The notes beneath the pieces were generated by a model. It was given only the letters and a program-made list of their open reading frames with translations. It was not told the origin of the DNA and did not search any database. From Cyanosarcina radialis HA8281-LM2 (GTDB lineage: Bacteria > Cyanobacteriota > Cyanobacteriia > Cyanobacteriales > CCAP-1448), in NCBI GenBank assembly GCA_019359615.1, contig JAHHHA010000021.1, positions 46,045-110,044 on the forward strand: a stretch of DNA of 64,000 bases, given 5' to 3'. Below are positions 8,524-17,577 of the stretch, piece by piece (the stretch's first letter is position 1; each line of letters begins with the position of its first letter). A program made the translations under genes and the position numbers.

Positions 8524-9726
8524 ATGGATAACAAAGTTTTAAATCGATCGCTTCATCAGTCCGATCGCTATTATCGCCACGGATTCGGAGGCTCGGCCGA
8601 TCTCAAGCAACAGTTGCGCTTTCAGTATGACAGCGATTTGATGCCACAGATTCGAGAACGAGGTTACGTGCTGCAACAAGGCGAGGTAACGATTCGGTTG
8701 GCCGAAGCGATGGGGTTTTGCTGGGGAGTAGAGCGGGCGATTGCCTTAGCCTATGAAACCCGACAGCAGTTTCCCAGTGCTTGCATCTGGATTACGAACG
8801 AAATTATTCACAATCCGAGGGTGAATCAGTCCCTCAAAGACAGGCAGATTAGATTTATTCCTGTAGACTCACGGGGAGAAAAAGACTTTTCCGTTATGAG
8901 TGCGGATGATGTAGTTATCTTGCCTGCATTTGGGGCCACGGTTGAAGAAATGCAACTCCTACACCAGAAAGGCTGCATCATCGCCGATACCACCTGCCCG
9001 TGGGTAGCGAAAGTGTGGAATCGAGTCGAGAAGCACCAACAAGGCAACTTCACCTCGATCGTTCACGGCAAATACAACCACGAAGAAACCCTGGCTACTC
9101 GCTCCCATGCCGAGAAGTACCTGGTGCTGCTAAATCTCTCGGAAGCCGAGTACGTCTGCAATTACATCTTACGAGGTGGCAACCGCGACGCTTTCCTCAG
9201 TAAGTTTGCCTTAGCTTGTTCTCCCGGATTCGATCCCGATACCGATCTGGTAAAAATTGGGATTGCCAATCAAACAACTATGCTCAAGGGCGAAACCGAA
9301 CAGATCGGCAAGCTGTTCGAGCGAACGCTGATGCGGAAGTATGGTTTTAGCGACATCGATCGCCATTTCCTCAGTTTTAACACCATCTGCAATGCCACCC
9401 AGGAACGTCAGGATGCCATGTTGAAATTGATGGCGGAAAAGCTGGATCTGGTGCTGGTAGTCGGCGGCTTTAACTCCTCGAATACCGCCCATTTGTTGGA
9501 AATTGCCTGCCAGCGGGGGATTCCTGCCTATCACATCGACAGTGCCGAGCGGATCGGGGTAGGTAACTGGATTCAGCACCAGCCATTGCATCAAGCTTTG
9601 ACAGTGACTGAAGATTGGTTGCCCCCAGGTCCCGTTGCTGTAGGTATCACTTCTGGAGCATCGACCCCAGACAATGCGGTGGCGGCAGCGATCGAGAAGA
9701 TTTTGCATCTCAAAAATTGCTTCTAA
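8524..9726 (+). CDS. ispH: 4-hydroxy-3-methylbut-2-enyl diphosphate reductase
   Basis: 400 aa from ATG 8524. An upstream in-frame start at 8491 lies inside a GCGAATTG simple repeat and is rejected. It is the last enzyme of the MEP pathway, an iron-sulfur protein making IPP and DMAPP. The three cluster cysteines are visible as [16 protein letters not shown] and [10 protein letters not shown]. The substrate-binding HGKYNHEE and the [11 protein letters not shown] blocks are in the expected order. The length is that of the longer plant/cyanobacterial class. It sits near dxs, so two MEP genes are close together. Confidence 0.97.
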   Translation: MDNKVLNRSLHQSDRYYRHGFGGSADLKQQLRFQYDSDLMPQIRERGYVLQQGEVTIRLAEAMGFCWGVERAIALAYETRQQFPSACIWITNEIIHNPRVNQSLKDRQIRFIPVDSRGEKDFSVMSADDVVILPAFGATVEEMQLLHQKGCIIADTTCPWVAKVWNRVEKHQQGNFTSIVHGKYNHEETLATRSHAEKYLVLLNLSEAEYVCNYILRGGNRDAFLSKFALACSPGFDPDTDLVKIGIANQTTMLKGETEQIGKLFERTLMRKYGFSDIDRHFLSFNTICNATQERQDAMLKLMAEKLDLVLVVGGFNSSNTAHLLEIACQRGIPAYHIDSAERIGVGNWIQHQPLHQALTVTEDWLPPGPVAVGITSGASTPDNAVAAAIEKILHLKNCF

Positions 9727-9759
9727 TTATCAAATTCGGTCGATCGCATCTAATTAAAC

Positions 9760-9943
9760 GGTGGGGCAGGGCGGGTTTGATTTGGCAGTTAACGGTGTGC
9801 CTTAAACCTGGCTGGCTAAACCCGCCCCTACAACTGACTCCTCACCTCCTGTACGGGCGCAATGCTTTGCGCCCCTACCTCTGAACTTCTGAACTTCTGT
9901 TGGCGCAGCCTGCGCTCGGCGCATACTCCTGAACTCCTGCCAT
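9760..9943. repeat. Simple-repeat-rich spacer (GAACTTCT/GAACTCCT units)
   Basis: The spacer between ispH and the MFS gene holds GGGCGCAATGCTTTGCGCCC (a hairpin) and several imperfect TGAACTTCTGAACTCC units. The same octamer-like units recur at about 24600-24815. Confidence 0.65.
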
Positions 9944-11182
9944 ATGACCTCCAAATCTCGCGATGCCATCTCTCCCTTCGAGTTGACTGACTTTCGACTG
10001 CTGTGGCTGGGACAAAGCTTGCTGCTTTGGGCGATGCAATTTTGGCTGGTAGCGATCGCTTGGTTGGTTCTCCAACAAACAGGCTCCGGGATTGCCATCG
10101 GTACGGTATTGATGTCAGCCGCTATCCCACGGGCGTTGTTTATGCTGGTTGGGGGGGCGCTGGGCGATCGCTTTCCCCCCCAACGTCTGGCTGCTGGTTC
10201 GGCGATCGTTAATACCCTTATCGTCGCGATCGTTGCCCTCGCGCTCTCAGCCGACGCGCTTCAACTGATACATCTAATTGTCGGTGCGGCTTTGTTTGGC
10301 TTGGCCGATGCTTTCCTCTATCCGGCGCTGCTATCGATCTTGCCTCGATTAGTGGAGCCAAAACTGTTAGGTCAAGCGAATGCCTTCCTCCAAGGGGGAG
10401 AACAAATTACTAATATCGTGGGGCCTGCGACCGCTGGCTTTGCCATTCATGCCTTTGGTTTGGCAAGTGCTTTCCAATTCGATGCCTTCCTGTTTGCGAT
10501 TGGTAGTTTCTGTATTTGGTGGCTGCGACCCGATCGAGTTACGGTTACTAAGCTAGCAAGTCCGGGTGGTTCTAGTTTAGCTAGCGCCATCGGGGAAGCT
10601 CTGCGTTACGTCTGGAATCGTGCGGCTATTCGCGTCTGTTTGCTGATGGTGGCGATGTTGAATTTTGCCACGATGGGGCCTGCGATCGTCGGACTGGCCA
10701 AACTGGTAGAACTGCGGTTGGGTGGAGATGCTGCTACCTACGGATATCTTCAAGCAGCTTACGGACTGGGAGCATTGGTCAGTGCGATTGCTGCCTGCCG
10801 CAGTCGGTCGATCGCTAATCCAATCCCTCTCTTCGTAGGATTGGCGTGGGGTTTGGGAGTTGGAATGATAGCCCTGGGATTTACTTGGCACGGTTGGGTA
10901 GCTGGCAGCCTGCTGGCAGCCATGGGACTGGGAGGTGGTTTTGTGACGGTCATTGGCGTAACTTGGATGCAGCAACAAACCCCACCAGAGATGCAGGGAC
11001 GAATGATGAGTTTGCTGTTGTTCGCTGTCGTCGCGCTCGATCCGTTTTCCCAGGCAATTTCCGGCTTGTTGATGGAAATAAACCTGGTGTTGTTATTTGT
11101 GGCGGCTGGCTTGGTGATGATTTTGACAGGTGCGATCGTCTATTTCAGTTCGGCTGTTCGAGAACCGATCGAGTACAAGTAA
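9944..11182 (+). CDS. MFS transporter (exporter of the MFS_3/enterobactin-exporter type)
   Basis: 412 aa, about 12 transmembrane helices. The N-terminus is FELTDFRLLWLGQSLLLWAMQFWLVAIAWL, and the cytoplasmic loop between helices 2 and 3 carries GGALGDRFPPQRL, the usual MFS motif-A variant (GxxxDRxxxR). The second half begins near residue 215. It stands alone between repeats, so no substrate can be inferred; relatives export siderophores or drugs. It starts at ATG 9944 after a run of GAACTCCT repeats with no clear ribosome binding site. Confidence 0.85.
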   Translation: MTSKSRDAISPFELTDFRLLWLGQSLLLWAMQFWLVAIAWLVLQQTGSGIAIGTVLMSAAIPRALFMLVGGALGDRFPPQRLAAGSAIVNTLIVAIVALALSADALQLIHLIVGAALFGLADAFLYPALLSILPRLVEPKLLGQANAFLQGGEQITNIVGPATAGFAIHAFGLASAFQFDAFLFAIGSFCIWWLRPDRVTVTKLASPGGSSLASAIGEALRYVWNRAAIRVCLLMVAMLNFATMGPAIVGLAKLVELRLGGDAATYGYLQAAYGLGALVSAIAACRSRSIANPIPLFVGLAWGLGVGMIALGFTWHGWVAGSLLAAMGLGGGFVTVIGVTWMQQQTPPEMQGRMMSLLLFAVVALDPFSQAISGLLMEINLVLLFVAAGLVMILTGAIVYFSSAVREPIEYK

Positions 11183-11222
11183 AAAATCAGCCAGACCTGG
11201 AAACGCTTATTTATCGCGATCG

Positions 11223-11301
11223 CTTTCCAAACTTGGAAAGCGATTTTCCGTATATGTCGATGTATATCCGGGACAATCTTTCTAATATAAAAGTATCGAA
11301 C
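11223..11301 (+). promoter_or_regulatory. Palindromic promoter element, copy 3 (upstream of DUF4278 gene)
   Basis: CTTTCCAAACTTGGAAAG at 11223-11240, then CGATTTTCCGTATATGTCGA and TCTAATATAAAAGTATCGAA at 11281-11300. The element-to-TCTAAT distance of 58 bp equals that of copies 1 and 2. The downstream ATG is at 11345. Confidence 0.6.
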
Positions 11302-11344
11302 AAAGGCAAACAATTTAGTCATCTAAACCACGAGGATTTTCATC

Positions 11345-11614
11345 ATGAAACTTACCTATCGCGGCAACTCCTATGAAAATTGCGATCGCATTAATTCTGA
11401 CTCTGACTCTACAGATAAGCTTCCAATTAAACTCATTTACCGAGGTCACGCCTACTGCTACAATCGACGCTCTGTAGCAGCATCTCAAGAGATTGAGACA
11501 GACGGAACAAATGTAACTCTAATCTACCGAGGAAACACCTACGAGTCTAAAATCTCCACCTTTGAACCGACTCGAATTCCCTTGGCACTCAACTGGCGTT
11601 GGCATTTTAACTAG
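11345..11614 (+). CDS. DUF4278 domain small protein
   Basis: 89 aa. It contains three copies of the cyanobacterial DUF4278 signature: KLTYRGNSYE at the N-terminus, KLIYRGHAYCYNR in the middle and TLIYRGNTYE near the end. Most family members have one copy at the N-terminus, so this is a short multi-copy form. The cellular role of the domain is unknown. ATG 11345 follows GAGGATTTTC. It is transcribed from palindromic promoter copy 3, shared with the unknown gene at 3849. The last dozen residues (IPLALNWRWHFN) do not look conserved and may reflect the junction with the SMR remnant that follows. Confidence 0.85.
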   Translation: MKLTYRGNSYENCDRINSDSDSTDKLPIKLIYRGHAYCYNRRSVAASQEIETDGTNVTLIYRGNTYESKISTFEPTRIPLALNWRWHFN

Positions 11615-11672
11615 TGTATTTTTTCGCCATCCAGCAAAGGGCGATCTACGAAGTATCTGCTTCAGATCGAAT

Positions 11673-11786
11673 CGCGCGATCGCCTATGTACTTTTGTTAC
11701 ACGAACCAATGAGCGTATCTAAAGTGGGAGCAACTGCCTTAATCGTGGCAGGAACGATCGTGCTGAATCTTACCAGTACCCATTAA
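11673..11786 (+). pseudogene. C-terminal remnant of an SMR-type small multidrug transporter
   Basis: The frame ending at TAA 11786 reads AIAYVLLLHEPMSVSKVGA and ALIVAGTIVLNL, which matches the last helix and a half of EmrE/QacE-like small multidrug resistance proteins (GE..S....-GI.LIVAGV..L.L). The first three helices are missing; upstream codons look like random sequence. I call it a decayed fragment left by a rearrangement downstream of the DUF4278 gene. Confidence 0.5.
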
Positions 11787-11919
11787 ATATAACAAGTCGA
11801 TTGCATTTGTGAATAATTGTGGAGCAGGCTGGAAGTCTACTCTATGGACAACTGAGATGGCTATCCTACAAGTCTTTTGATACTAGAAATTCGATCGAAA
11901 TATATGAGGATCAAACACC

Positions 11920-12195
11920 ATGACTTACTTAATTGATATCATTATTACACCGCTCTGTCAACATCTCGAATCAGTAGAAATCAATAACTACATAACAGCC
12001 AGGATTGTATGTCAAATCATCCCCGCAAGCTGTCCTTTTAAGCGAGAAATCAAGCTGTTCGATCGTACTATTGTTCGCATTCCTGCTCTATGTCAACTGA
12101 ATCCTTTTTACGAGCAAATAATTGGTTTGCGCTGCAAATCTCTGGAGTATTTAACCAACAAATGCAGCAAACCTCTAACAAAATATAGCAAATAA
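11920..12195 (+). CDS. Mo-dependent nitrogenase C-terminus-like domain protein (cyanobacterial)
   Basis: 91 aa with the pattern of the Mo_nitro_C family: an N-terminal LIDIIITPLCQ, then ITARIVCQIIPASCPFKREI, KLFDRTIVRIPALCQLNPFYEQIIGLR and a CKSLEYL tail. Despite the family name, these small proteins occur in many cyanobacteria outside nif clusters and have no proven enzymatic role. There are no nif structural genes in this window. ATG 11920 has TGAGGA upstream. The next gene begins 12 bases downstream, so they probably form an operon. Confidence 0.8.
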   Translation: MTYLIDIIITPLCQHLESVEINNYITARIVCQIIPASCPFKREIKLFDRTIVRIPALCQLNPFYEQIIGLRCKSLEYLTNKCSKPLTKYSK

Positions 12196-12206
12196 GGGTG
12201 AAAAAT

Positions 12207-12449
12207 ATGATAGATACAAATACTTTAAAGATGCCTAAATTCAGCCAGAGCCAACAGATATGTTTTCTCGGTGGTGTAGGGCAAATTATCGACTGTCGAG
12301 CGGAATCGGGAGTATGGCTCTACATGGTGAAAATGAATTTAGATCGAGAGCTAAATATACAAAGGTTAGGCAGCGAGACAACCGTACTGCTCTACGAAGC
12401 AGAGATTAGCTCTGGGAGCAAGCACTCGATCGATCCCGAAAATTTATAG
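12207..12449 (+). CDS. Conserved small cyanobacterial protein of unknown function
   Basis: 80 aa from ATG 12207; GTG 12198 is a possible earlier start. The core reads FLGGVGQIIDCR...GVWLYMVKM...LGSETTVLLYEAEI. This resembles a cyanobacterial family with GG.G.I, a G.W.Y.V.M segment and an ET..LL.E.D/E-I end, likely a small beta-barrel-like fold. AAGGG precedes the start. It follows the Mo_nitro_C-like gene directly and precedes the sigma-like ORF. Function unknown. Confidence 0.65.
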   Translation: MIDTNTLKMPKFSQSQQICFLGGVGQIIDCRAESGVWLYMVKMNLDRELNIQRLGSETTVLLYEAEISSGSKHSIDPENL

Positions 12450-12482
12450 AAAAGCTACGAACTTAATAAGAGTCTTCAAAAG

Positions 12483-13532
12483 ATGCAAGCAACTTTCAAC
12501 CAAACAAACAATATTTGCCGGACAGAATCCCCAAAGAAGTCAGAGGAGCAGGTACTATTGAGGCAGATTGCTGGAGGCGATCGCACCGCTTTTTGGCAGC
12601 TATGGCAACAATATCAAAATTATCTTTACCGTCGCTGCTGGACTTGGATGACAGGCAATTATACAGATGCCCAAGAAGCACTCAGTCGAGCGATGCTGAA
12701 AGCCTGGAATAAATTGCCAAAGTACGCAGAAAAAATTACTAATCTCAAAGCTTGGCTAACTCGCATGACTCATAACCTCTGTGTCGATATTCATCGAGAA
12801 CGCCAAAGAGGAGCAAAGAGTATTGAGAGCATTGACACCGTGGCAGATAGAGAAGATGAAGCAGTAATTTCTGGCTGCGATTCTCCTGAATCTACCATCC
12901 TTCGCCGCGAGATGAAAGCTTATATCCGTCAAGCCGTTAATGCGTTACCTGGGAGATTGCGTCAGCCTTTTATTCTCAGATTCGATCGAGAAATGTCGTA
13001 TCTAGAAGCATTCCAAAGGTATGCAATCGAAATTGATAGAAACCCATTTCTAAGCCTTTCAAATACTTCGATCGCTAAACGGTCTTTTAAGTCAAAAGAC
13101 TACAACGTTTTGATCGATCAAGTCGTGCAGTTGTACGAAGGTTTTGAATCTGTAGACCTAGACGAAATTAAAGAGTCTATTGCCAATATGGGCAAGTCCC
13201 TACTTTCGCACCAAACAACCGAAGAGTCAATGAATTTATTCGCCCAATCCACTATAGGTATCAGCGATCCAGGCAATCCCCAGTTCTTAATATACTACAC
13301 TACGCTGCGGATGAAAAACACCAAAAATGGAAAGTCTGAAGTGTTGGAACAAGAATATGAAGTGAATCGAACTTCGTATTTCGTATTGCCAGATTTAATT
13401 AAAGCTCATGCTCCTACTTTAGCCAAACTACAGAAAACAACAGTTGACGACTGGGCGACCAATTCTACCTCTCCAGAAGTAGAAGATGCGAAGCTTTGCT
13501 TCGAGGTGAAACAATACAGTATGTCCCGTTAA
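12483..13532 (+). CDS. Sigma-70/ECF-like protein fused to an unrelated C-terminal half, lacking region 4.2
   Basis: 349 aa. Residues about 20-110 are a sigma region 2 (DRTAFWQLWQQYQNYLYRRC ... NLKAWLTRMTHNLCVDIHRER). Residues about 143-172 are the start of region 4 (AVNALPGRLRQPFILRFDR, EMSYLE). The helix-turn-helix that should follow EMSYLE is replaced by unrelated sequence beginning AFQRYAIEIDRNPF and running to the end (residues about 173-349), which I do not recognise. The chimera could bind core RNA polymerase but should not recognise a -35 element in the usual way. It may be a recombination product or a natural fusion. The upstream small genes are close and co-directional. Confidence 0.7.
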   Translation: MQATFNQTNNICRTESPKKSEEQVLLRQIAGGDRTAFWQLWQQYQNYLYRRCWTWMTGNYTDAQEALSRAMLKAWNKLPKYAEKITNLKAWLTRMTHNLCVDIHRERQRGAKSIESIDTVADREDEAVISGCDSPESTILRREMKAYIRQAVNALPGRLRQPFILRFDREMSYLEAFQRYAIEIDRNPFLSLSNTSIAKRSFKSKDYNVLIDQVVQLYEGFESVDLDEIKESIANMGKSLLSHQTTEESMNLFAQSTIGISDPGNPQFLIYYTTLRMKNTKNGKSEVLEQEYEVNRTSYFVLPDLIKAHAPTLAKLQKTTVDDWATNSTSPEVEDAKLCFEVKQYSMSR

Positions 13533-13578
13533 GTCTCAACAAGTATCTCGATTGCAACGAGATACTCAATCTTGCTCT

Positions 13579-13631
13579 GGCGATCGCCCCTCCTAGACGA
13601 TTTAAAAATCGAAGAAGCGATCGCCTTTTCA
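13579..13631 (+). terminator. Possible terminator after the sigma-like ORF
   Basis: GGCGATCGC (13579-13587) and GCGATCGCC (13617-13625) form an inverted repeat, with a second small arm pair GACGATTT/AAAATCG inside, followed by TTTTCAG and more T-rich sequence. The arms are HIP1 octamers, which occur often by themselves, so confidence is moderate. Confidence 0.4.
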
Positions 13632-13798
13632 GTTTTTCAAAAAGAACTGTAGATCGAGGAAAAATACAAGTCATTTTCCTGCCAGGTTCTGTCGGTGTCA
13701 TCAACTGAGATTAACGGAATGCCCCAGTCGATCCGGGCACTGAAGCGATCGATGTCTGCGGAATGTCGGATTCAAGAGAATTCCGACCGAGTGCTTTG

Positions 13799-13830
13799 CT
13801 CACAAATTCCTCAAATTATTTCCCTATAAA
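13799..13830 (+). promoter_or_regulatory. M2 element upstream of ppsA
   Basis: CTCACAAATTCCTCAA (11-bp direct repeat of CTCA-A, second unit at 13810) with TATAAA starting exactly 15 bp after the second CTCA (13825). The ppsA ATG is 79 bp after the -10. It is one of seven copies with invariant spacing. Confidence 0.7.
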
Positions 13831-13903
13831 CGTGAGTGTAGAACGATCGAAGCCTAGAGCCAGCGCTACTCAAAGCTTCGCTAATACGTGAGGAATTAAG
13901 TCC

Positions 13904-16414
13904 ATGTTGGAATCGACAGCCACTTGGGAAAAACAGTCACAGAGTTCAAAAGCACAAGCCTTGGTACTCCCATTTGAGGAAGCTGGCATTGGAGATATCC
14001 CTCTAGTAGGCGGCAAAAATGCTTCCTTGGGCGAAATGCTCCAACAATTAACTGCCAAAGGAGTGAGCGTTCCGACGGGCTTCGCGACGACAGCCTATGC
14101 CTATCGCTACTTCATTGCCGGGGCGGGTTTGGAACCACAGTTGCGATCGCTCTTTTCTGACTTAGATATCGAGGATGTTAACAACCTGCGAGCGCGGGGC
14201 AAACAAGCGCGGGCCTTAATTTTGAATGCGCCGTTTCCTTCAGAATTAGAAGCGGCGATCTCTCGTGCTTACTTGCAATTGTGCCAGCGATATGACGACT
14301 CTGCCGCTTTGTGCGATCGAGTCGCACCCGAAGATCGAGAAGAGTGCATTCGCTATAGCAGCGATACCGATGTTGCCGTTCGCTCTAGCGCCACAGCCGA
14401 AGATCTGCCCGATGCCAGTTTTGCCGGACAGCAGGAAACCTACCTCAACGTTCGCGGTGTCAGAGGCGTTCTGGATGCTTGCCACAAGTGTTTTGCCTCT
14501 TTATTTACCGATCGCGCCATCTCCTATCGCACCCTCAAAGGGTTCGACCACTTCAACGTCGCCCTCTCTGTGGGCGTGCAAAAAATGGTGCGCTCCGATT
14601 TAGCCTCTTCTGGGGTGATGTTCTCGATCGATACGGAAACTGGTTTCAAGGATGCAGCGTTAATTACCGCCGCCTACGGATTGGGGGAAAACGTGGTGCA
14701 AGGGGCGGTTAACCCAGACGAATATTTTGTCTTCAAACCCACCCTCCAACAAGGTTTTCGACCCATCTTAGAAAAACGCTTGGGCAGCAAAGAAATCAAA
14801 ATGATTTACGACGTTGGCGGTAGCAAGCTGACGAAAAACGTCCCAGTGCCAGAAGGAGAGCGATCGAAATATGCCCTGACGGATGACGAGATCCTGACGC
14901 TGGCTCGCTGGGCTTGCATTATTGAGCAGCATTATTCAACTACTCGCGGCACTTATACCCCGATGGATATCGAGTGGGCCAAAGATGGCATCACCGGGGA
15001 ACTATTCATCGTCCAAGCCCGCCCGGAAACCGTGCAATCCCAGAAGGCGGCGAACGTCGTCAGCAGCTATCACCTGCAAGAGAGCAGCGAAGTATGTGTC
15101 AGCGGACGTGCGGTTGGTGAAGCTATTGGTGCTGGCAAGGCGCGGGTGATTTTAGATGTCCACAAGCTGGATGCTTTCCAACCGGGAGAGGTGTTAGTCA
15201 CCGATAAAACCGATCCGGACTGGGAACCCATCATGAAAAAAGCCAGTGCGATCGTCACCAATCGAGGCGGGCGAACTTGTCACGCCGCGATTATTGCTCG
15301 CGAGATGGGAATTCCGGCGATCGTCGGGACTAACAACGCCACCAGCGTACTGCAAACCGGACGAGAAGTGACTGTTTGTTGCGCCGAAGGCGAAGAAGGC
15401 AGGGTTTATGGGGGTATTCTTCCCTTCGAGGTGACAGAGATAAAACTAGAAAACCTACCCCGGACTAGCACCCAAATTATGATGAATGTGGGCAATCCCT
15501 CAGAAGCATTCAGTTTGGCAGCGATCCCCAACGATGGAGTCGGGCTAGCGCGGTTGGAATTTATCATTGCCAACCATATCAAAGTACATCCCCTAGCTTT
15601 GATTCATTACGATCGCCTAGAAGACGACGAGACAAAAGACGCAATTGCCCGCTTGACTCATCTTTATTTCGATAAACCGCTCTACTTTGTCGATAAGTTA
15701 GCCCAAGGTATGGGAACGATCGCGGCGGCTTTTTACCCGAAACCCGTAGTCGTGCGCCTATCGGATTTTAAGAGCAACGAATACGCTAACCTCTTGGGCG
15801 GCAAAGGTTTCGAGCCGCAAGAAGAAAACCCGATGATTGGCTGGCGCGGTGCTTCTCGGTACTACGACGAGAGATATCGCGACGGATTCGCGCTGGAATG
15901 CCGAGCGCTCAAACGAGTTCGCGAGGAGATGGGTTTAACTAATGTCATCCCAATGATCCCTTTCTGTCGCACTCCAGAAGAAGGCCGCAGAGTGTTGGCA
16001 GAAATGGAGAAACACGGCTTGAAGCGGGGCGAAAATAGGTTGCAAGTTTACGTGATGTGCGAGCTTCCTAACAACGTGATTTTGGCCGATAGTTTTAGCC
16101 AAGTATTCGATGGCTTCTCGATCGGTTCTAACGATCTCACCCAGCTAACCTTGGGACTCGATCGCGATTCTAGTTTAGTCGCCCATCTGTTTGACGAGCG
16201 GAACGAGGGGGTAAAAGAAATGGTGCGGATGGCAATTGAGAAAGCCAAGCAGAACGATCGCAAGATCGGCATTTGCGGCCAGGCTCCCAGCGATTACCCA
16301 GAATTTGCTCGGTTCTTAGTCGAACGGGGAATCGACTCGATGAGCTTGAATCCAGATTCAGTTTTGAAGACCTTACTGGCAGTAGCCGCAGCCGAAGGTG
16401 CAATCACCAATTAA
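13904..16414 (+). CDS. ppsA: Phosphoenolpyruvate synthase
   Basis: 836 aa, full length. It converts pyruvate and ATP to PEP, AMP and phosphate. The N-terminal ATP-grasp domain shows VGGKNASLGEM and VAVRSSATAEDLPDASFAGQ. The mobile domain carries the phosphohistidine in TNRGGRTCHAAIIAREMGIP (about residue 450). The C-terminal PEP/pyruvate barrel has GFSIGSNDLTQLTLGLDRDS and GICGQAPSD, with the catalytic Cys in the latter. It has an M2 promoter box like the fermentative genes, which places the pyruvate/PEP node in the same regulon as nifJ. hoxE follows about 520 bp downstream behind an inserted repeat. Confidence 0.97.
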   Translation: MLESTATWEKQSQSSKAQALVLPFEEAGIGDIPLVGGKNASLGEMLQQLTAKGVSVPTGFATTAYAYRYFIAGAGLEPQLRSLFSDLDIEDVNNLRARGKQARALILNAPFPSELEAAISRAYLQLCQRYDDSAALCDRVAPEDREECIRYSSDTDVAVRSSATAEDLPDASFAGQQETYLNVRGVRGVLDACHKCFASLFTDRAISYRTLKGFDHFNVALSVGVQKMVRSDLASSGVMFSIDTETGFKDAALITAAYGLGENVVQGAVNPDEYFVFKPTLQQGFRPILEKRLGSKEIKMIYDVGGSKLTKNVPVPEGERSKYALTDDEILTLARWACIIEQHYSTTRGTYTPMDIEWAKDGITGELFIVQARPETVQSQKAANVVSSYHLQESSEVCVSGRAVGEAIGAGKARVILDVHKLDAFQPGEVLVTDKTDPDWEPIMKKASAIVTNRGGRTCHAAIIAREMGIPAIVGTNNATSVLQTGREVTVCCAEGEEGRVYGGILPFEVTEIKLENLPRTSTQIMMNVGNPSEAFSLAAIPNDGVGLARLEFIIANHIKVHPLALIHYDRLEDDETKDAIARLTHLYFDKPLYFVDKLAQGMGTIAAAFYPKPVVVRLSDFKSNEYANLLGGKGFEPQEENPMIGWRGASRYYDERYRDGFALECRALKRVREEMGLTNVIPMIPFCRTPEEGRRVLAEMEKHGLKRGENRLQVYVMCELPNNVILADSFSQVFDGFSIGSNDLTQLTLGLDRDSSLVAHLFDERNEGVKEMVRMAIEKAKQNDRKIGICGQAPSDYPEFARFLVERGIDSMSLNPDSVLKTLLAVAAAEGAITN

Positions 16415-16420
16415 CGTCGG

Positions 16421-16880
16421 GTTTGCCCTCACCCCGCCTGCGGCACCCCTCTCAAATAAGAGAAACTTCCTTTTCCCTCTCCTTGCAGGCTACCGTGTAT
16501 ACACATCTTTAGTTTTGATGCCCAATCCCTCGCAGATCCCCCCTAGCCCCCCTTAAAAAGGGGGGGACGCTCTCAAAGTCCACCTGCTTGGTGCAAGCTG
16601 CACGGCGTAAGTCCTGCGGACGACCTGACGGTACGCGTTGGCGTAGCCGCCCTGGAAGGGCTAGCGTCTCCGCTAGGAGATGGGAACCTGCCAAGGGCTT
16701 GCATCCGCTGCTTGGTGCGCTTGTATGCGGAGGGAACCTCCGCACAGCGCATCCGCTTTTTAAGGAGGATTTAGGGGGATCTAAAAGGCCGAACTTCAGA
16801 CAGATAACTTAATGTATACACGTTAACCCTGTAGGAGAGGGCTGCTTTGAGGCGGGAGAGGGGCAGAAGTGAGGGCTGGA
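16421..16880. repeat. Composite repeat: R1 palindrome interrupted by a 335-bp MITE-like element
   Basis: GCCCTCACCCCGCCTGCGG begins an R1 repeat whose second half resumes at about 16828 (GTAGGAGAGGGC ... GTGAGGGCTGG). Between them lies the 16491-16825 element. The same composite occurs in inverted orientation at about 54179-54660, so the nested unit appears to have spread as a whole or inserted twice at the same target. Confidence 0.75.
16491..16825 (+). mobile_element. MITE-like element with terminal inverted repeats, copy A
   Basis: It starts TACCGTGTATACACATC and ends AATGTATACACGTTA, giving terminal inverted repeats of about 15 bp. Internally it carries the R2 block (CCCCCCTTAAAAAGGGGGG), nested palindromes around GTCCTGCGGACGACCTGACG and GCGTCTCCGCTAGGAGATGG, and a GCGGATGC hairpin. 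It has no transposase gene; the short ORFs on both strands are repeat artefacts. It is the reverse complement of 54237-54570. It lies between ppsA and hoxE and may have separated them. Confidence 0.7.
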
Positions 16881-16935
16881 TGCAAGGTTTTTAAAGTCAG
16901 ATTTGATATTAAATCTAGTCGGGAGCGAGGCCGAG

Positions 16936-17481
16936 GTGAAGGACGAATTTACAAGTGCTACTAATCCTGCCGGAGTACAAAATAAAACTCAGGCAGTAAC
17001 CGCACACCCCAGCGGCGACAAGCGCTTCAAGGTGCTAGACGTGACGATTAAGCGGCATCAGTATCGGCAAGATGCCCTAATTGAGATTCTGCATAAAGCG
17101 CAGGAGTTGTTTGGTTATCTAGAAGACGGTCTTTTACTTTACATCGCCCGCAGCCTGAAACTGCCCCCCAGCCGTGTTTATGGTGTCGCGACTTTCTATC
17201 ACCTATTCTCCCTGGCACCCCAAGGAGTTCACGTTTGCACGATTTGTACTGGTACGGCTTGTTATGTCAAAGGGGCAGCCAAAATTCTCGCCGCTGCTGA
17301 GGAATACGCCAAAGTTCCCGCTGGTCAGACCACCCCAGACAAGCAACTTTCCTTACTTACAGCCCGCTGTCTGGGCGCTTGCGGCATTGCCCCGGCTGTC
17401 GTCTTTGACGGTACGGTTTGCGGACATCAAACGCCAGAATCGGCCTGCGATCGCCTGAAGGAATGGCTAAAAGGTGAGTAG
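16936..17481 (+). CDS. hoxE: Bidirectional [NiFe] hydrogenase, diaphorase subunit HoxE
   Basis: 181 aa from GTG 16936, which follows GGGAGCGAGG; an upstream TTG at 16903 is less likely. It is a thioredoxin-like 2Fe-2S subunit related to NuoE, linking HoxFU to the electron carrier. Cluster ligands are visible as CTICTGTAC and ARCLGACGIAP, and the NuoE-like segment ILHKAQELFGYL is intact. In most cyanobacteria hoxE directly precedes hoxF; here an LRR gene on the opposite strand and a spacer of 1.8 kb separate them. No M2 box lies directly upstream; the MITE-like element does, so it may depend on the ppsA transcript. Confidence 0.95.
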   Translation: MKDEFTSATNPAGVQNKTQAVTAHPSGDKRFKVLDVTIKRHQYRQDALIEILHKAQELFGYLEDGLLLYIARSLKLPPSRVYGVATFYHLFSLAPQGVHVCTICTGTACYVKGAAKILAAAEEYAKVPAGQTTPDKQLSLLTARCLGACGIAPAVVFDGTVCGHQTPESACDRLKEWLKGE

Positions 17482-17577
17482 ATCTGTCAATTCCAATTCG
17501 CAATTTTCAATTCGCAATTCGCAAGTTGAATTTGGAGAGTTAATTGGTATGGTGGAAGAATTCGGCAACATTTTTTG

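Noticed and set aside
16509..16812. Short ORFs within the MITE-like elements (also at 54228-54552)
   Set aside because: They exist on both strands of both copies, consist of palindromic repeat sequence, and show no protein-like pattern or ribosome site.
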